From Desulfoscipio gibsoniae DSM 7213 (GTDB taxonomy: Bacteria > Bacillota > Desulfotomaculia > Desulfotomaculales > Desulfallaceae), in contig NC_021184.1 of NCBI RefSeq assembly GCF_000233715.2, positions 3,930,001-3,994,000 on the forward strand: 64,000 nt of DNA, given 5' to 3'. Position numbers and translations under genes: made by a program. This document shows, piece by piece, positions 28,516 to 37,923 of the stretch (its first letter is position 1; each line of letters opens with the position of its first letter). The notes below the pieces were generated by a model. That model was not told where the DNA came from and made no database searches. It worked only from the letters and a program-made list of their open reading frames with translations.

Positions 28516-29817
28516 TTAACCTTGGCATTTGGCAACGGCCTGCTCCAGGACATCCAATCCCCGGTCAAGCTGCTCATCGGTAATGGCAAGCGGGACCAGC
28601 GTTCTGATGACGTTGCTGAAAATGCCCGCTCCGATAACAATGACACCGTTTTTCATACAATATTTAGAGACGGCAGCCGCCTCGTCCTTGGCCGGTTCCT
28701 TGGTTTCACTGTTCTTGACCAGTTCCATGGCATTCATGGCACCCAGTCCGCGAACATCACCGATGACCGGATATTTCTCCTTCATTTCGAGCATGCGGGC
28801 GCGCGTTTTTTCACCAATCTCCCGGGCACGTTCCACCAGTTTTTCCTGCTGCATGTAGTCAATGGTGGCCAACGCGGCTGCGCAGGATACCGGGTTGCCA
28901 CCATAAGTACCGCCGATATGTCCCGGATCGGGAGCGTTCATAATTTCGGCCTTACCTACAACACCGCTGAGGGGCATACCTGAGGCAATCGATTTGGCCA
29001 TGGTCATCAGATCGGGTTCGAGTCCCCAGTGCTCGCAGGCGAACATCTTACCGGTCCGGCCAAAACCTGTTTGAACTTCGTCAGCGATCAGAACAATACC
29101 GTGCTTATCGCAGATTTTCCTCAGACCCGGCAGGAATTCCGGTGGCGGAACGATGAAGCCGCCCTCACCCTGAATAGGTTCGATAATTATTGCTGCAACG
29201 TTCTCGGGAACAACTTCGGCGGCAAACATTCTGTCGAATTGCTCCAAGCAGTGCATGCCGCAGCCGGGATAAGTCGACCTGTAGTAGCAGCGGTAGCAAT
29301 AAGCAGAGGGGATTTTATAAATCTCGGGAGCGTAAGGACCAAACCCGAATTTGTAAGGTCTAACTTTACTGGTAAGGCTCATGGTCATTAAGGTGCGACC
29401 GTGAAACGCGCATTCAAAAGAGATTACACCGGTCCTTTTGGTATGGAACCTGGCAATTTTTACGGCGTTTTCCACGCACTCGGCACCACTGTTGACAAAC
29501 ATAGCTCTTTTTTCATAACTACCCGGTGAGATTTCAATTAGCTTTTCTGCCAGATCAAGATATGGCTCGTACATGGTAACCATAAAACATGTATGCAGTA
29601 GTTTTTCCGCCTGCTCCTTAATAGCAGCAACTACGGGTGGGGGGCAGTGCCCGGCATTGAGAGTGCCGATACCGGCGTAAAAGTCAATATATTCGTTGCC
29701 TTCCACGTCAATTATGGTCGCTCCCCTGGCCTCCTTAACAAAAATATTGGTAGAATTGGAGATACCACGGGCCACCAGGCTGTTTTTTCTTGCCAGAAGC
29801 TCTTCATTTCTTCCCAT
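28516..29817 (-). CDS. Class III aminotransferase (4-aminobutyrate/omega-amine type), copy 1
   Basis: 433 residues, full length, with AAAGGAGG before the ATG. The signature LIADEVQTGFGRTGKMFACE is at about 240, followed by LMTMAKSIASGMPLSGVVG with the PLP lysine. Cysteine-rich YCYRCYYRSTYPGCGMHCLE at about 175-195 is unusual and shared with the second copy. It would convert a primary amine or omega-amino acid to an aldehyde. It lies upstream of the molybdenum hydroxylase and downstream of the broken tungsten oxidoreductase. It is closely related to 47905-49206. It ends with TAA. Confidence 0.88.
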   Translation of the reverse strand: MGRNEELLARKNSLVARGISNSTNIFVKEARGATIIDVEGNEYIDFYAGIGTLNAGHCPPPVVAAIKEQAEKLLHTCFMVTMYEPYLDLAEKLIEISPGSYEKRAMFVNSGAECVENAVKIARFHTKRTGVISFECAFHGRTLMTMSLTSKVRPYKFGFGPYAPEIYKIPSAYCYRCYYRSTYPGCGMHCLEQFDRMFAAEVVPENVAAIIIEPIQGEGGFIVPPPEFLPGLRKICDKHGIVLIADEVQTGFGRTGKMFACEHWGLEPDLMTMAKSIASGMPLSGVVGKAEIMNAPDPGHIGGTYGGNPVSCAAALATIDYMQQEKLVERAREIGEKTRARMLEMKEKYPVIGDVRGLGAMNAMELVKNSETKEPAKDEAAAVSKYCMKNGVIVIGAGIFSNVIRTLVPLAITDEQLDRGLDVLEQAVAKCQG

Positions 29818-29913
29818 TTTTTTAACCTCCTTTTTTTAAATAGCCTCTCGGCATTCGCCGAGTCAGACGGCAAAAGGCTTTGCTTGAGCCATCTTTATTA
29901 AATTCCTCCTACT

Positions 29914-30478
29914 TAACTTGGGCGTGGTTGATAAGTTTTTGCTTGATGCCGCCCATGACCCGGTCCTATTTATGATTTATTGCTGCACCAGAATATTAAA
30001 CCTTTTATCGATCTTAATGTGCGTGGTAAGAAGAACATGGAAACCAACTGTGATATTCATATTTCGCCCAAAGGTATTCCAATTTGCCCCGCCGGAAAGG
30101 AGATGAAGCATGACGGCTTCGACTATTCCCAGAAACGGCATAAGTGGAAATGTCCGATGATGAAGAAGCGGACAACGAACACCTGCAAAAAGCCTTGTTC
30201 AAACGCTAAGTTCGGTAAAACGTTCCATACCTACATGAAGACAACCCTCATCTGTTTCCGAATACACCAAGGGATTCGGATAAGTGGAAACTTATTTATA
30301 AGCGACGTACGACCGCCAAGCATACAAATAAACGAGAAAAGGTCGATTATAAGCTGGAAGCCGGTCTTCACCGTTCTTCTATGATGTGGTACGTTCGTAT
30401 TTACGGCATCATGATGTGCCAGCACATTGATGCACGGTATTCGCACCAGCAGGAAGATTTAAAAGATTCTAGGCCAGT
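29914..30478 (+). pseudogene. Transposase remnant
   Basis: Broken frames on the plus strand carry ISPKGIPICPAGKEMKHDGF and RHKWKCPMMKKR, then KKVDYKLEAG and MMWYVRIYGIMMCQHIDA. This looks like the C-terminal half of a DDE transposase with cysteine pairs. No intact frame remains. The sequence from 30479 to 30644 is not recognised. Confidence 0.5.
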
Positions 30479-30644
30479 AAATTTGTGTTGAACCGACGTG
30501 TGGTAGAACGGTTTCCGGCTCGACGGGGCATGTTCATTTCCTGTGCCGGCACTACGATACCGGGGGTGTTTGACGGGAAGATGCTGGACGTGGACCTGGC
30601 CGGAACGTTCTGTTACCAAGGGGTGGATAAAAAGAGAGAAATTA

Positions 30645-31290
30645 GTTCGGGATGGACTGGTTCTGTTTTTGATTTACCGTGGAAAACTAAAGCCTTAACC
30701 TTTTTCAAGCCCATTACAGCTCCGACTCCACTCCTTCCCGCTGAACGCCAGTATTTATTTTCAACACAGGCAAACCGTATTAGGTTTTCCCCGACTGGTC
30801 CAATTACCACTGCCTGAGCGTTAGGAACACCTACTTCCGCCAAAACGGTATCTTCTGTCGTATAAGTATCTTTGCCCCACAGCTTATCTGCGTCATGGAA
30901 GGACACCTGTTCATCACTTATCTCCAGGTATACAGGTTTATCCGAAGCCCCTTCCAAAATTATGGCATCGTAACCCGTCCAATGTAAGGCAGGAGCCACT
31001 TTGCCGCCGGAAGAAGCCTCCCCAAAGAGCCCTGTGAGGGGAGATTTGGTAAAAATGGAATACCGGCTGGACCCGTACATTTTAGTTCCTGTGGAAATAC
31101 CATTAACAAAAATTAACTAGTTATCTGCAGATAAAGGGTCGATACCTGGCCGAACTTCCTGTAACAACAGGTAGTAACCAAGTCCTCTCCCCCCAAGGTA
31201 TTTCTGAAAGATTTCCTCGTGGATTTCCTTAACGCTATAGCTTTTTTCCGTCAAATTTATCCGCAGAAAGCGGCCAAAGAACCACTTCAT
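30645..31290 (-). pseudogene. Aldehyde ferredoxin oxidoreductase N-terminal fragment with in-frame TAG
   Basis: It starts at an ATG (31288-31290) behind AAGGAGTG and aligns with the first ~215 residues of the tungsten enzyme at 46007-47740: FQKYLGGRGLGYYLLLQEVR and then GSSRYSIFTKSPLTG. Codon 58 is TAG (31117-31119), exactly where the paralogue has lysine (PLSPDNKLIF). The gene is cut off near 30645 by unrelated sequence, so the enzyme cannot be functional. A -GKLWGKDTY-like region and GRSGVGAVMGLKKVKALVFH are still recognisable. Confidence 0.8.
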
Positions 31291-31380
31291 CGTCTCACTC
31301 CTTGCAAGGGAATTCTCTAACCGCCGTTTATCAGGGGAAAATGGATCCTAAGATTGCCAATAAATCCCTTACGATTGTCA

Positions 31381-31412
31381 CCTGCCCGATTCACACTTCG
31401 AAATCGGGCAGG
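31381..31412. terminator. Hairpin terminator after mtbC
   Basis: CCTGCCCGATT and AATCGGGCAGG form a perfect 11-base-pair stem with a ten-base loop, about 140 bases beyond the mtbC stop. Confidence 0.7.
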
Positions 31413-31551
31413 TTGTTACCATATTCATAAAGGGGATAGTTCAACTTCATGTTACCTTTTTCACAGAATTCACCTTTACTTATTTGTTTTTATATAACCC
31501 GTTTTTATGGGTGTTAATTAACTCTCCAATTATTAGCACTTCAAATTCTCC

Positions 31552-32199
31552 TTACTTCAACGCTAAAAGTTCCAGAGCCTTTTCAACGGCGTCAGCGGCA
31601 TCTTCTGCATACGCATCTGCGCCGATTTTTTCTGCCCAACGCTGGGTAACGGGCGCACCGCCAACCATTGTTTTAAACCTATCTCTAAGATTACGGGCCC
31701 GCAGCTCGTCTTCCAGTTTCTTCTGGGCCATAATGGTGGTAGTTAGTAAAGCACTGGTGCCGATAATATCGGCATTTACTTCCAGAGCCTTTTCTATGAT
31801 TTTATCAGTTGAAACATCCCGCCCAAGATCAATAACCTCGATGCCCTGGGTTTTTAGGAGGGAAACAACGATGCCTTTTCCAATATCATGGGCATCTCCT
31901 TCAACTGTCGCTATTAAAAAGGTGCCTTTTTTGGTGGACCCGCCTTTTTCAGCAATAGCCTCTTCCAATATTCCCGTTGCAGCCTTCATAGTTTCGGCAG
32001 CCAGTATTAACTGGGGAAGAAAAACCTCACCTGTTCCGAAACGCTCACCCACTTCCCTTATTCCAACGCTAAAGCCTTCGTTTAGCATTGTTACAGGATC
32101 CACCCCGGCTTCAACTGCCTTTTTAGCAACTTCGGTTGCAGCTTCACGGTTATAATCTAATATAGAATCTATCGCTTCTTTTATTAATTCCTGACTCAA
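31552..32199 (-). CDS. mtbC: Dimethylamine corrinoid protein MtbC
   Basis: 215 residues. An N-terminal four-helix cap domain (about 1-90) is followed by a B12-binding Rossmann domain. The cobalt-ligating DxHxxG motif is seen in VEGDAHDIGKGIV at about 120-132, and MVGGAPVTQRWAEKIGADAY near the C-terminus. It accepts the methyl group from dimethylamine via MtbB and passes it on. It begins 35 bases after the mtbB stop and is co-transcribed with it. Remnants of paralogues lie at 50412-50640 and 53565-53810. It ends with TAA. Confidence 0.93.
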   Translation of the reverse strand: MSQELIKEAIDSILDYNREAATEVAKKAVEAGVDPVTMLNEGFSVGIREVGERFGTGEVFLPQLILAAETMKAATGILEEAIAEKGGSTKKGTFLIATVEGDAHDIGKGIVVSLLKTQGIEVIDLGRDVSTDKIIEKALEVNADIIGTSALLTTTIMAQKKLEDELRARNLRDRFKTMVGGAPVTQRWAEKIGADAYAEDAADAVEKALELLALK

Positions 32200-32234
32200 T
32201 CAACTTACCTCCTTGCAAGAATTATCGGCATATT

Positions 32235-33620
32235 TTATAAGCCTGCTTTGGACTTGAACCTGTTAACGGAATTGATTTCAATATCTAGCAGTTTGGCAAT
32301 CCGCATCTTGGCTTCCATACCTATGGCAGCCCCAGGACGGGCCAAAACATGCCCTATGTTCAATTCCTCTCTCAGTTCTTTCATTAAGGCCTCATCAGAA
32401 AGATCGAATAAAGATACTCTCAACTTACTGGCCACATATTTTTTGGCTTCCCTGATTTTTTTACCCTTGGCGGTAACACGTGCTACCAGATCTCCGGCAG
32501 TACGGACTCCACCCATCCCGGAAGCCATTTCGTGACCGAAAGCCATGGCGAAAGTATCCCCGTGGCCAATCTATAACCCGTCAGCTTTTCCGATTTCAAC
32601 CAGGGCCTTTGATGCCCTGGACATGGCGTCCATAGGGCAGGTATTGGTAAGGGGGATTCCCCCTACCCCCATCCCTGCATTGGGGTGAATAGGAATGCTT
32701 GCCGCTTCAGCACAGGCTTTGGTAAATGTTACTGCCCTGGCGAGGTTCCACGGAAAAGATTTACTGCTGTTAGTGTTGATAACAGGTCCAAAGATGGTTA
32801 CCCCGGCTTTTTCAGCAATTTTGACCTGCTGGTGTGGGTATAAACCGGCCAGTCTCTGGCCGTCGTAGGTTAATTCTCCATGCATGCCAAGGACAAATTC
32901 GCCCGCCATGCCCATTTCAATTTCCATATCGGGAAACTTGTTTTTCAAGTATTCCACCGCCTTTAGGGCAGCCAGGAAATCGGCATCACCAGAAGCCCCG
33001 ACGGAGTCAAAGTTCATACCGTCAGCTCCGCCTTCATACATGATTTCTGAAACATATATCATATCCTTTGTTGCATGCTTCGTAGCTTCTTCCTGAGCTT
33101 CCTGGGCCTCTTTAATTTTGGCCATTGGCAGCAACTCAGCCCAGTTTTCAATAGGTCCATCTGGTTTGGTATATAAGCCAACATTAGACATAGCTCCATA
33201 TAAGACCGGAATGATAGTGTTTAATTGAACCTGTTCCATTAACTGCCTTTCCTCATGGGCAATAGCTTTTACAGGCTTATAACTGTAATCTATATGAGCA
33301 AGCTCCATGGAATCAGAGGCAAAAGCCCGCTCATGGGCAAGAATAGTTGCAAGCCTGTCGACGGGAACCCCTCCCCTGATTCCAAATTTCAGGGTCCCTG
33401 CGTCAAAACTATGGGTAACCTCATTACCGCGTTCAACACTAACCACCTTATTGGGGTCGGTCATAATCTCATAAAGCCGCTCCATGTCTTCTGCTGTTAG
33501 CTCTGGCACTTTGCCGCGTTTTACAGCTTCTTGCATGCCAGCTTCCAAATCGGCCCTGACTTCGGCTTCCGACATCCAGATACCAGAGCCATCCCCCATA
33601 CGGGTGAAAATTTTACTCAT
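32235..33620 (-). CDS. mtbB: Dimethylamine methyltransferase MtbB, contains pyrrolysine (TAG codon 350)
   Basis: 461 residues when TAG at 32571-32573 is read as pyrrolysine. The frame before it ends EIGKADGL and the frame after continues IGHGDTFAMAFGHEMASG, both in register, as in archaeal MtbB where Pyl lies at the equivalent place (residue 356 of 467 in Methanosarcina barkeri, from memory). It removes a methyl group from dimethylamine and puts it on MtbC. The ATG has AAGGAG upstream. A sigma-54 promoter lies 57 bases upstream of the start, with three palindromic putative activator sites farther up. The real stop is TAA at 32235-32237. The pyl genes in the same window support decoding. Confidence 0.96.
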
Positions 33621-33676
33621 CAGATTTACTCCTTCCTTGGGTCATGACCTATTCTAAAATCCTGACTATAAAACTC

Positions 33677-33692
33677 AGCAATTCCCATGCCA
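33677..33692 (-). promoter_or_regulatory. Sigma-54 promoter of mtbB-mtbC
   Basis: On the minus strand it reads TGGCATGGGAATTGCT, with GG and GC at exact -24/-12 spacing. Expected transcription start is about 33665. Confidence 0.88.
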
Positions 33693-33763
33693 TCTTTAAA
33701 ACAATCAATTACCTTTAAAAGACAAGTAAAAGACAAGATTTTTCATGGTTTACCGAGATGAGT

Positions 33764-33881
33764 AATGAAATTTTTCATCAACTCAAAAAAGTTTTGAATT
33801 TAAGAAATTGTCTGATACTTAGAGCCATACTAAGGCTCGTAATTGATGATTTTTATCATTGTACCAATGAGGATTTTCATT
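33764..33881. promoter_or_regulatory. Three palindromic putative activator sites upstream of mtbB
   Basis: Sites at 33764-33779 (AATGAAATTTTTCATC), 33845-33860 (GATGATTTTTATCATT) and 33866-33881 (AATGAGGATTTTCATT) follow AATGA-N6-TCATT with at most one change. They lie 70-200 bases upstream of the -24/-12 promoter, as expected for a sigma-54 activator. Confidence 0.7.
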
Positions 33882-34170
33882 ACTTACTGCAATATTCCTG
33901 GTAAGCTTGATCTATGGAAGCACCTAATTTGGCAACAAGCTCATCAAATTGTTTTTCCGTAATGACCACAGACGGCGATATCTGCAGGCCATCGTCAATG
34001 AGGGGCCTTAAAATCAATCCGTTTTCCCACCCAAGATAAGATACGCGCTTGGCAAAGCCTGCTTTGACACATTCGAAAGTACAGCTTTCTTTTTCCTTTC
34101 CCCAGGTACCAAAAGACCTACGGTAATATGTCAAGACCCTAAGGTCAAAAATTTCAAGTAAAATTCCTAA
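33880..34170 (-). pseudogene. Aminotransferase fragment with internal deletion
   Basis: The C-terminal 80 codons (AGFAKRVSYLGWENGL onward) are paralogous to the aminotransferase at 9466-10854. They join directly to YYRRSFGTWGKEKESCTFEC, a segment that lies about 215 residues earlier in the intact protein. The catalytic middle is missing. Confidence 0.8.
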
Positions 34171-34244
34171 AAAAGGCAACAAAAAACACCCTGTTTCCAA
34201 CAATGCATGGAACCAAATAACAGGACTGGGAATTAGTAAATGTG

Positions 34245-34734
34245 TTAGGCGGGATCACTCCTTTGCCCCTGGGGCTTGTAAAGTTGGTTGCTGCGCAGCA
34301 GAGCATCAATCATTCGTAATAATTTACGTGCAGTAAGGACCAACGCGCGGCGATGATGATGGATTTTACTTTCCCGGTATTTCCGGGCATAGAACTGCCG
34401 ATATTCAGGCTCAGATTGTCGGACGAGATTTGCAGCTTGTACCAAGTAATAACGCAAATAAGAATTGCCTGTCTTTGTAAGTGGTGTCTCATCGGCCTCC
34501 AAATTCACCGGACTGGTGACCATGCCAAGTTAAACCGGCATATTTAGCTAAAGCAGAGTCATTGGGAAAGCGACGAATGTCACCGATTATCCGGGTAATT
34601 GCTGACCGGTTACGCTTCGGTAGGCTCCCGGACTGGTTGGGACCGTACCGGACGCTTCGTATGAGGATGAATATTCCCAATTGACACCTTATGAGGTTAT
34701 TTAGTAATTTGTTTGGGGCAACTTCGGAAGCCAT
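34245..34734 (-). pseudogene. C-terminal remnant of an IS110-family transposase, frameshifted
   Basis: ITRIIGDIRRFPNDSALAKY is followed after a frameshift near 34500 by DETPLTKTGNSYLRYYLVQA and HHHRRALVLTARKLLRMIDA. This is the C-terminal (helix-hairpin-helix, serine) domain of IS110 transposases. The N-terminal DEDD domain is absent. Confidence 0.75.
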
Positions 34735-34784
34735 ATTAACTATCGGGTAACGCTGCTGGGAGTGAAGGACTGCTTTTCATTAAT

Positions 34785-34902
34785 CAGTAGTCAGAATATA
34801 GATTATACTGAAGCTATACTTTTACTGATTGATTAACTTTTTCAATACCAGTAGAACCTTATATGTTTTCATTGGTTTTACCATTCTAACTACTGACTAC
34901 TG
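34785..34902. repeat. Short inverted repeat around ~100 bp
   Basis: CAGTAGTCAG at 34785-34794 and its complement CTGACTACTG at 34893-34902 bound an AT-rich segment with no gene. It could be a small mobile-element scar; the evidence is weak. Confidence 0.3.
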
Positions 34903-34916
34903 GATTCAGCCTCTTG

Positions 34917-35150
34917 TTATAAAGGAAAAAGTTTTATTTTATCACCGGGCCCCAATAAAGAGTCCCAATCTTTTCTTTCGCCGTTAACGGTAACAAAACT
35001 GATATGTTCTCCGGGTATTCCCAAAAAAATCTACCAGGTTACATACAGTAAAGGGTTCCGGAAGGGGTACGGTGATTTTGGATGGGCTTTTGGCAACCCA
35101 GTGCTTTGACAAATTTCGCCAGCACCATACCCAAAGCCACAGTAAACAGA
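34917..35150 (-). pseudogene. Remnant of a MoaD/ThiS-like ubiquitin-fold protein
   Basis: The end reads EHISFVTVNGERKDWDSLLG then PGDKIKLFPL-stop, the C-terminal half of a MoaD/ThiS-like beta-grasp protein. The preceding part, SKITVPLPEPFTVCNLVDFF, is in another frame, separated by a run of seven T. Such genes often accompany tungsten aldehyde oxidoreductases. Confidence 0.5.
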
Positions 35151-35176
35151 AAAAATACCGGCACTGCCCATGCTTA

Positions 35177-36643
35177 TCATTCCTTAACGAGATATTTTTT
35201 CATTTTGCGTACCACTGTTGATTGATTGATTCCTAAAGCCTCAGCCATACGATAAGTGTTCCTATACTTACTGTGCGCTTTTTCCAATAGCTGAGTTTCA
35301 ATTTGCTCTATGGCATCCTTCATGGGACAAAGGTCGACAACCATAACCTTGTTTTTACCCGAACTGTCGTCAGCCCGATTAAGATGTTCGGGTAGGTCTA
35401 TAGCGGTAATAATATTTCCGATAGAAGTTATCATTAATCTCTCAACTAAATTTTCAAGCTCCCGGATATTGCCCGGCCAATCATATGCTATAAGGGTATT
35501 CATAACTTCCGTATTTATCGATTTCCTGGTACTCAGCTGCTCATTAAACTTTCTTACAAAATGATTAATTAAATAGGTAATATCCTCTCTACGGTGTCTT
35601 AGAGGAGGAATAACTATGGGTACTACGTTTAGTATGTAATACAGACCTTCCCGAAACAATTTTTCATCAATCAGTTTATACAGATCTTTATTGGTTGCGG
35701 CGATAATTCTAATATTTACCTCTTTATAATCGGAGGATCCCACCGGCATGATTTTTTTATCTTGAATTACATGCAATATTTTTACCTGCAAAGGCAGCGG
35801 AAGCTCGGAAATTTCATCCAAAAAAACAGTACCGCCATGCGCCATTTCAATGAGTCCTTTTTTACCTTCCTGATAGGCACCGGTTAATGCCTCCGCGGAA
35901 TATCCAAACAGTTCTGATTCAATCAGATTTTCCGGAATGGCCCCACAGTTGATCACAATAAAGGGGCCTTTGGCTCTCCTGCTGGCGCGGTGAATTCTTA
36001 AAGCTAGCAGACCCTTACCAACCCCGGACTCATCCTCCACCAAGACGGTGGAATCAGCCTGGGCAACTCTTTCGGCAGTTTCAAGAATTTGCTTCATCAA
36101 CTGGCTTTCGGCAACAATTACATCACGCGGCAAGCTGGCATTTCTAAGCTGGGCAATTTCTTCACGGTAAGTTTGAACCAATTTCCGGGCATCCTCCAGT
36201 TGCTGCTGCAGGTTCGTTAATTCCGTGATATCTCTGGAATTACAAACAACCCTTGTAATACGTCCCGCATCATCAAATATTGCTTTTAATTCCTGGTACA
36301 GGCTTTTTACTGAGCCTAATTCCTCAATGATCCCTTCCAGTTCCCTGATATCACTTAAGGTAATTACTAAACCAGCAGGGTCTGTATCACGAAAAACTAT
36401 CTTGGAACACAAAATTAATGTTTTTCCCGCAACTTCCAAGACCTGATTTTTTTGCTCCTGATCACTGTTTTTTAGGTTAAAATTAAACCTGGGCAGGACA
36501 TCGGAAACCATGAGACCCGCCCACGACTTGTTTTTTAAGTTCAGGTACCCTCTGGCTGCAGAGTTAATGTAGGTGATTGCACCGGAAGCGTCCACCATCA
36601 GAATTCCGTTACAAACGTTCTCCAACCCGTCCTCCAGCCTCAT
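35177..36643 (-). CDS. Sigma-54 activator with PAS sensor, degenerate ATPase motifs
   Basis: 488 residues. A PAS-like sensor region occupies about residues 1-140, an AAA+ sigma-54 interaction domain about 170-400, and a Fis-type helix-turn-helix (AEALGINQSTVVRKMKKYL) the end. Two key motifs deviate: the Walker A loop reads VEDESGVGKG where GESGxGKE is usual, and the sigma-54-contacting GAFTGA loop reads EALTGA. Walker B (GGTVFLDEISELP) looks normal. It may therefore bind DNA but activate poorly, or act as a modulator of the intact paralogue at 41822-43573. The second half of the PAS region also looks shortened. It ends with TGA. Confidence 0.85.
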   Translation of the reverse strand: MRLEDGLENVCNGILMVDASGAITYINSAARGYLNLKNKSWAGLMVSDVLPRFNFNLKNSDQEQKNQVLEVAGKTLILCSKIVFRDTDPAGLVITLSDIRELEGIIEELGSVKSLYQELKAIFDDAGRITRVVCNSRDITELTNLQQQLEDARKLVQTYREEIAQLRNASLPRDVIVAESQLMKQILETAERVAQADSTVLVEDESGVGKGLLALRIHRASRRAKGPFIVINCGAIPENLIESELFGYSAEALTGAYQEGKKGLIEMAHGGTVFLDEISELPLPLQVKILHVIQDKKIMPVGSSDYKEVNIRIIAATNKDLYKLIDEKLFREGLYYILNVVPIVIPPLRHRREDITYLINHFVRKFNEQLSTRKSINTEVMNTLIAYDWPGNIRELENLVERLMITSIGNIITAIDLPEHLNRADDSSGKNKVMVVDLCPMKDAIEQIETQLLEKAHSKYRNTYRMAEALGINQSTVVRKMKKYLVKE

Positions 36644-36719
36644 CGGGATACCTCCTTAAGTTAAAAAATTGCCGGCGCCGCGCAGCGCCGCCTATTAGCA
36701 TGAGGCCTACAAGCGCATT

Positions 36720-36905
36720 ACCTAATTGTAAATATCAATTGCAAAAAGGCTGCCAGCTTGATGCCCAGGTAATTTACCATCACCAGTAAACCGCCAAACA
36801 AAAAGGCCAGAATCGCGCCGATGGAGCACGCGGAACTGACCCACAAACCCGCAAGCACAACCCGACCCCAGCCGATCATGGCCCCAAAAGCCAGGGGCAG
36901 AACGT
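36720..36905 (-). pseudogene. Remnant of an amino-acid permease
   Basis: The minus-strand frame VLPLAFGAMIGWGRVVLAGL is followed by SIGAILAFLFGGLLVMVNYL and then KLAAFLQLIFTIR-stop. This is the N-terminal membrane region of an APC-type permease, cut at both ends. Confidence 0.5.
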
Positions 36906-36924
36906 TCTTTCTTTACCGCCATTA

Positions 36925-37130
36925 TTTCCGGACCTTCCGATCAAGAACTGGCCCAAGGCTTACTACGGCGGTAACTTCGACCGGCTGACCCGGTTGAAGG
37001 ACAAATACGACACGAGGAACGTTTTCTTAATTACCCGCAGAGAATTCCGCCTGCCTGAGGAGATTTATGATATAGATTTTTCCTCTCTAAGTATTTCCAG
37101 TACAACCTTTGTTTTAAAATTTACTGGATA
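36925..37130 (+). pseudogene. C-terminal remnant of a berberine-bridge-type FAD oxidase
   Basis: The plus-strand frame KNWPKAYYGGNFDRLTRLKD then KYDTRNVF matches the conserved end of FAD-linked oxidases with a BBE domain. Only about 30 residues are recognisable. Confidence 0.45.
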
Positions 37131-37235
37131 TTTTTTACGGACTCTCATTTAGAGATTAAGACCCCCTGTTTTTGTGTCTGAAATCTTGGGTCCATTATAT
37201 ATTTTCGTGAGGGAAAAGGTATTAGCTTTGACAAG

Positions 37236-37679
37236 ATGGATTTTTCCTGTTTTTCAAGGAGTAGCATTTATGATTTTCTAATGTGGCTTAAAAATGCCAG
37301 GAACAGTTCAACACAGACGCTTAACCTTAGGCTATCAGCCATTAAAGCATTTCTAAAGTACTGCAGTGAGGAAGATATAGAACTGATGCCAGTATACCTT
37401 GATGTTTCCAGCATACATGCCTTCAAAGGAAAAAAGCCTTGTGTAGAATACCTGACGCAGGTACAGTTGAAGCTCTTGTTCTCACTGCCGGATATAACAA
37501 CACGGCTTGGCAGGCGTGACCGTTTCTTCCTGATTTTTGCCTACGAGACAGGAGCAAGGATGCAGGAACTGCTCAATCTGAAAATCAGTTGTATCATCCG
37601 CAGCGATGCAGCTTCAAACAATTCCGTTGCCAGAATTGCATGTGCTATTAGGCTACTGCTGACGGAACAGCAGGTTTAA
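37236..37679 (+). pseudogene. Tyrosine recombinase (XerC/D-like), truncated
   Basis: 147 codons. The N-terminal SAM-like domain (LNLRLSAIKAFLKYCSEEDI) and the start of the catalytic domain with the first active arginine (FAYETGARMQELLNLKIS) are present. The His-x-x-Arg and tyrosine boxes are missing, so the protein cannot recombine DNA. Confidence 0.65.
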
Positions 37680-37687
37680 TCAATTAA

Positions 37688-37923
37688 TTGTTGAACAATT
37701 GTTTAAGCGACCTCGTGTCGTACGAAATGGATAGCATCAAGGAAAACAATAGGGTATATACGGTCAAGTGTCCGGGACTGCCACTCTTTCATGATGGATA
37801 CCTCTCGCTGGTTTTATTTTACCAGCCATTTGGTGTGTCCATCAAACTAGGGCAAAGTCAGTTTAATGCAAATTGCAAAGTGTAGAAGGGGTGACTTATG
37901 AGTCACCCCTATTTTCTCAAAAC
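37688..37923. other. Unassigned region
   Basis: An open frame of 65 codons occurs on the plus strand, but its product is not recognised and no ribosome site is seen. It may be a diverged continuation of the recombinase remnant. Confidence 0.35.

Larger units (their letters stand above)
33634..34062. repeat. ~429-bp direct repeat, right copy
   Basis: Same sequence as 23395-23824. This copy is joined to the intact mtbB on its left and to a different aminotransferase fragment on its right. Confidence 0.92.

Noticed and set aside
30479-30644. Possible gene fragment between transposase and oxidoreductase remnants
   Set aside because: Both strands are partly open but nothing is recognisable, so no product is assigned.
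32235-33620. mtbB as two separate genes or a pseudogene
   Set aside because: The interruption is exactly one TAG codon in frame at the known Pyl position, and the pyl genes are present.
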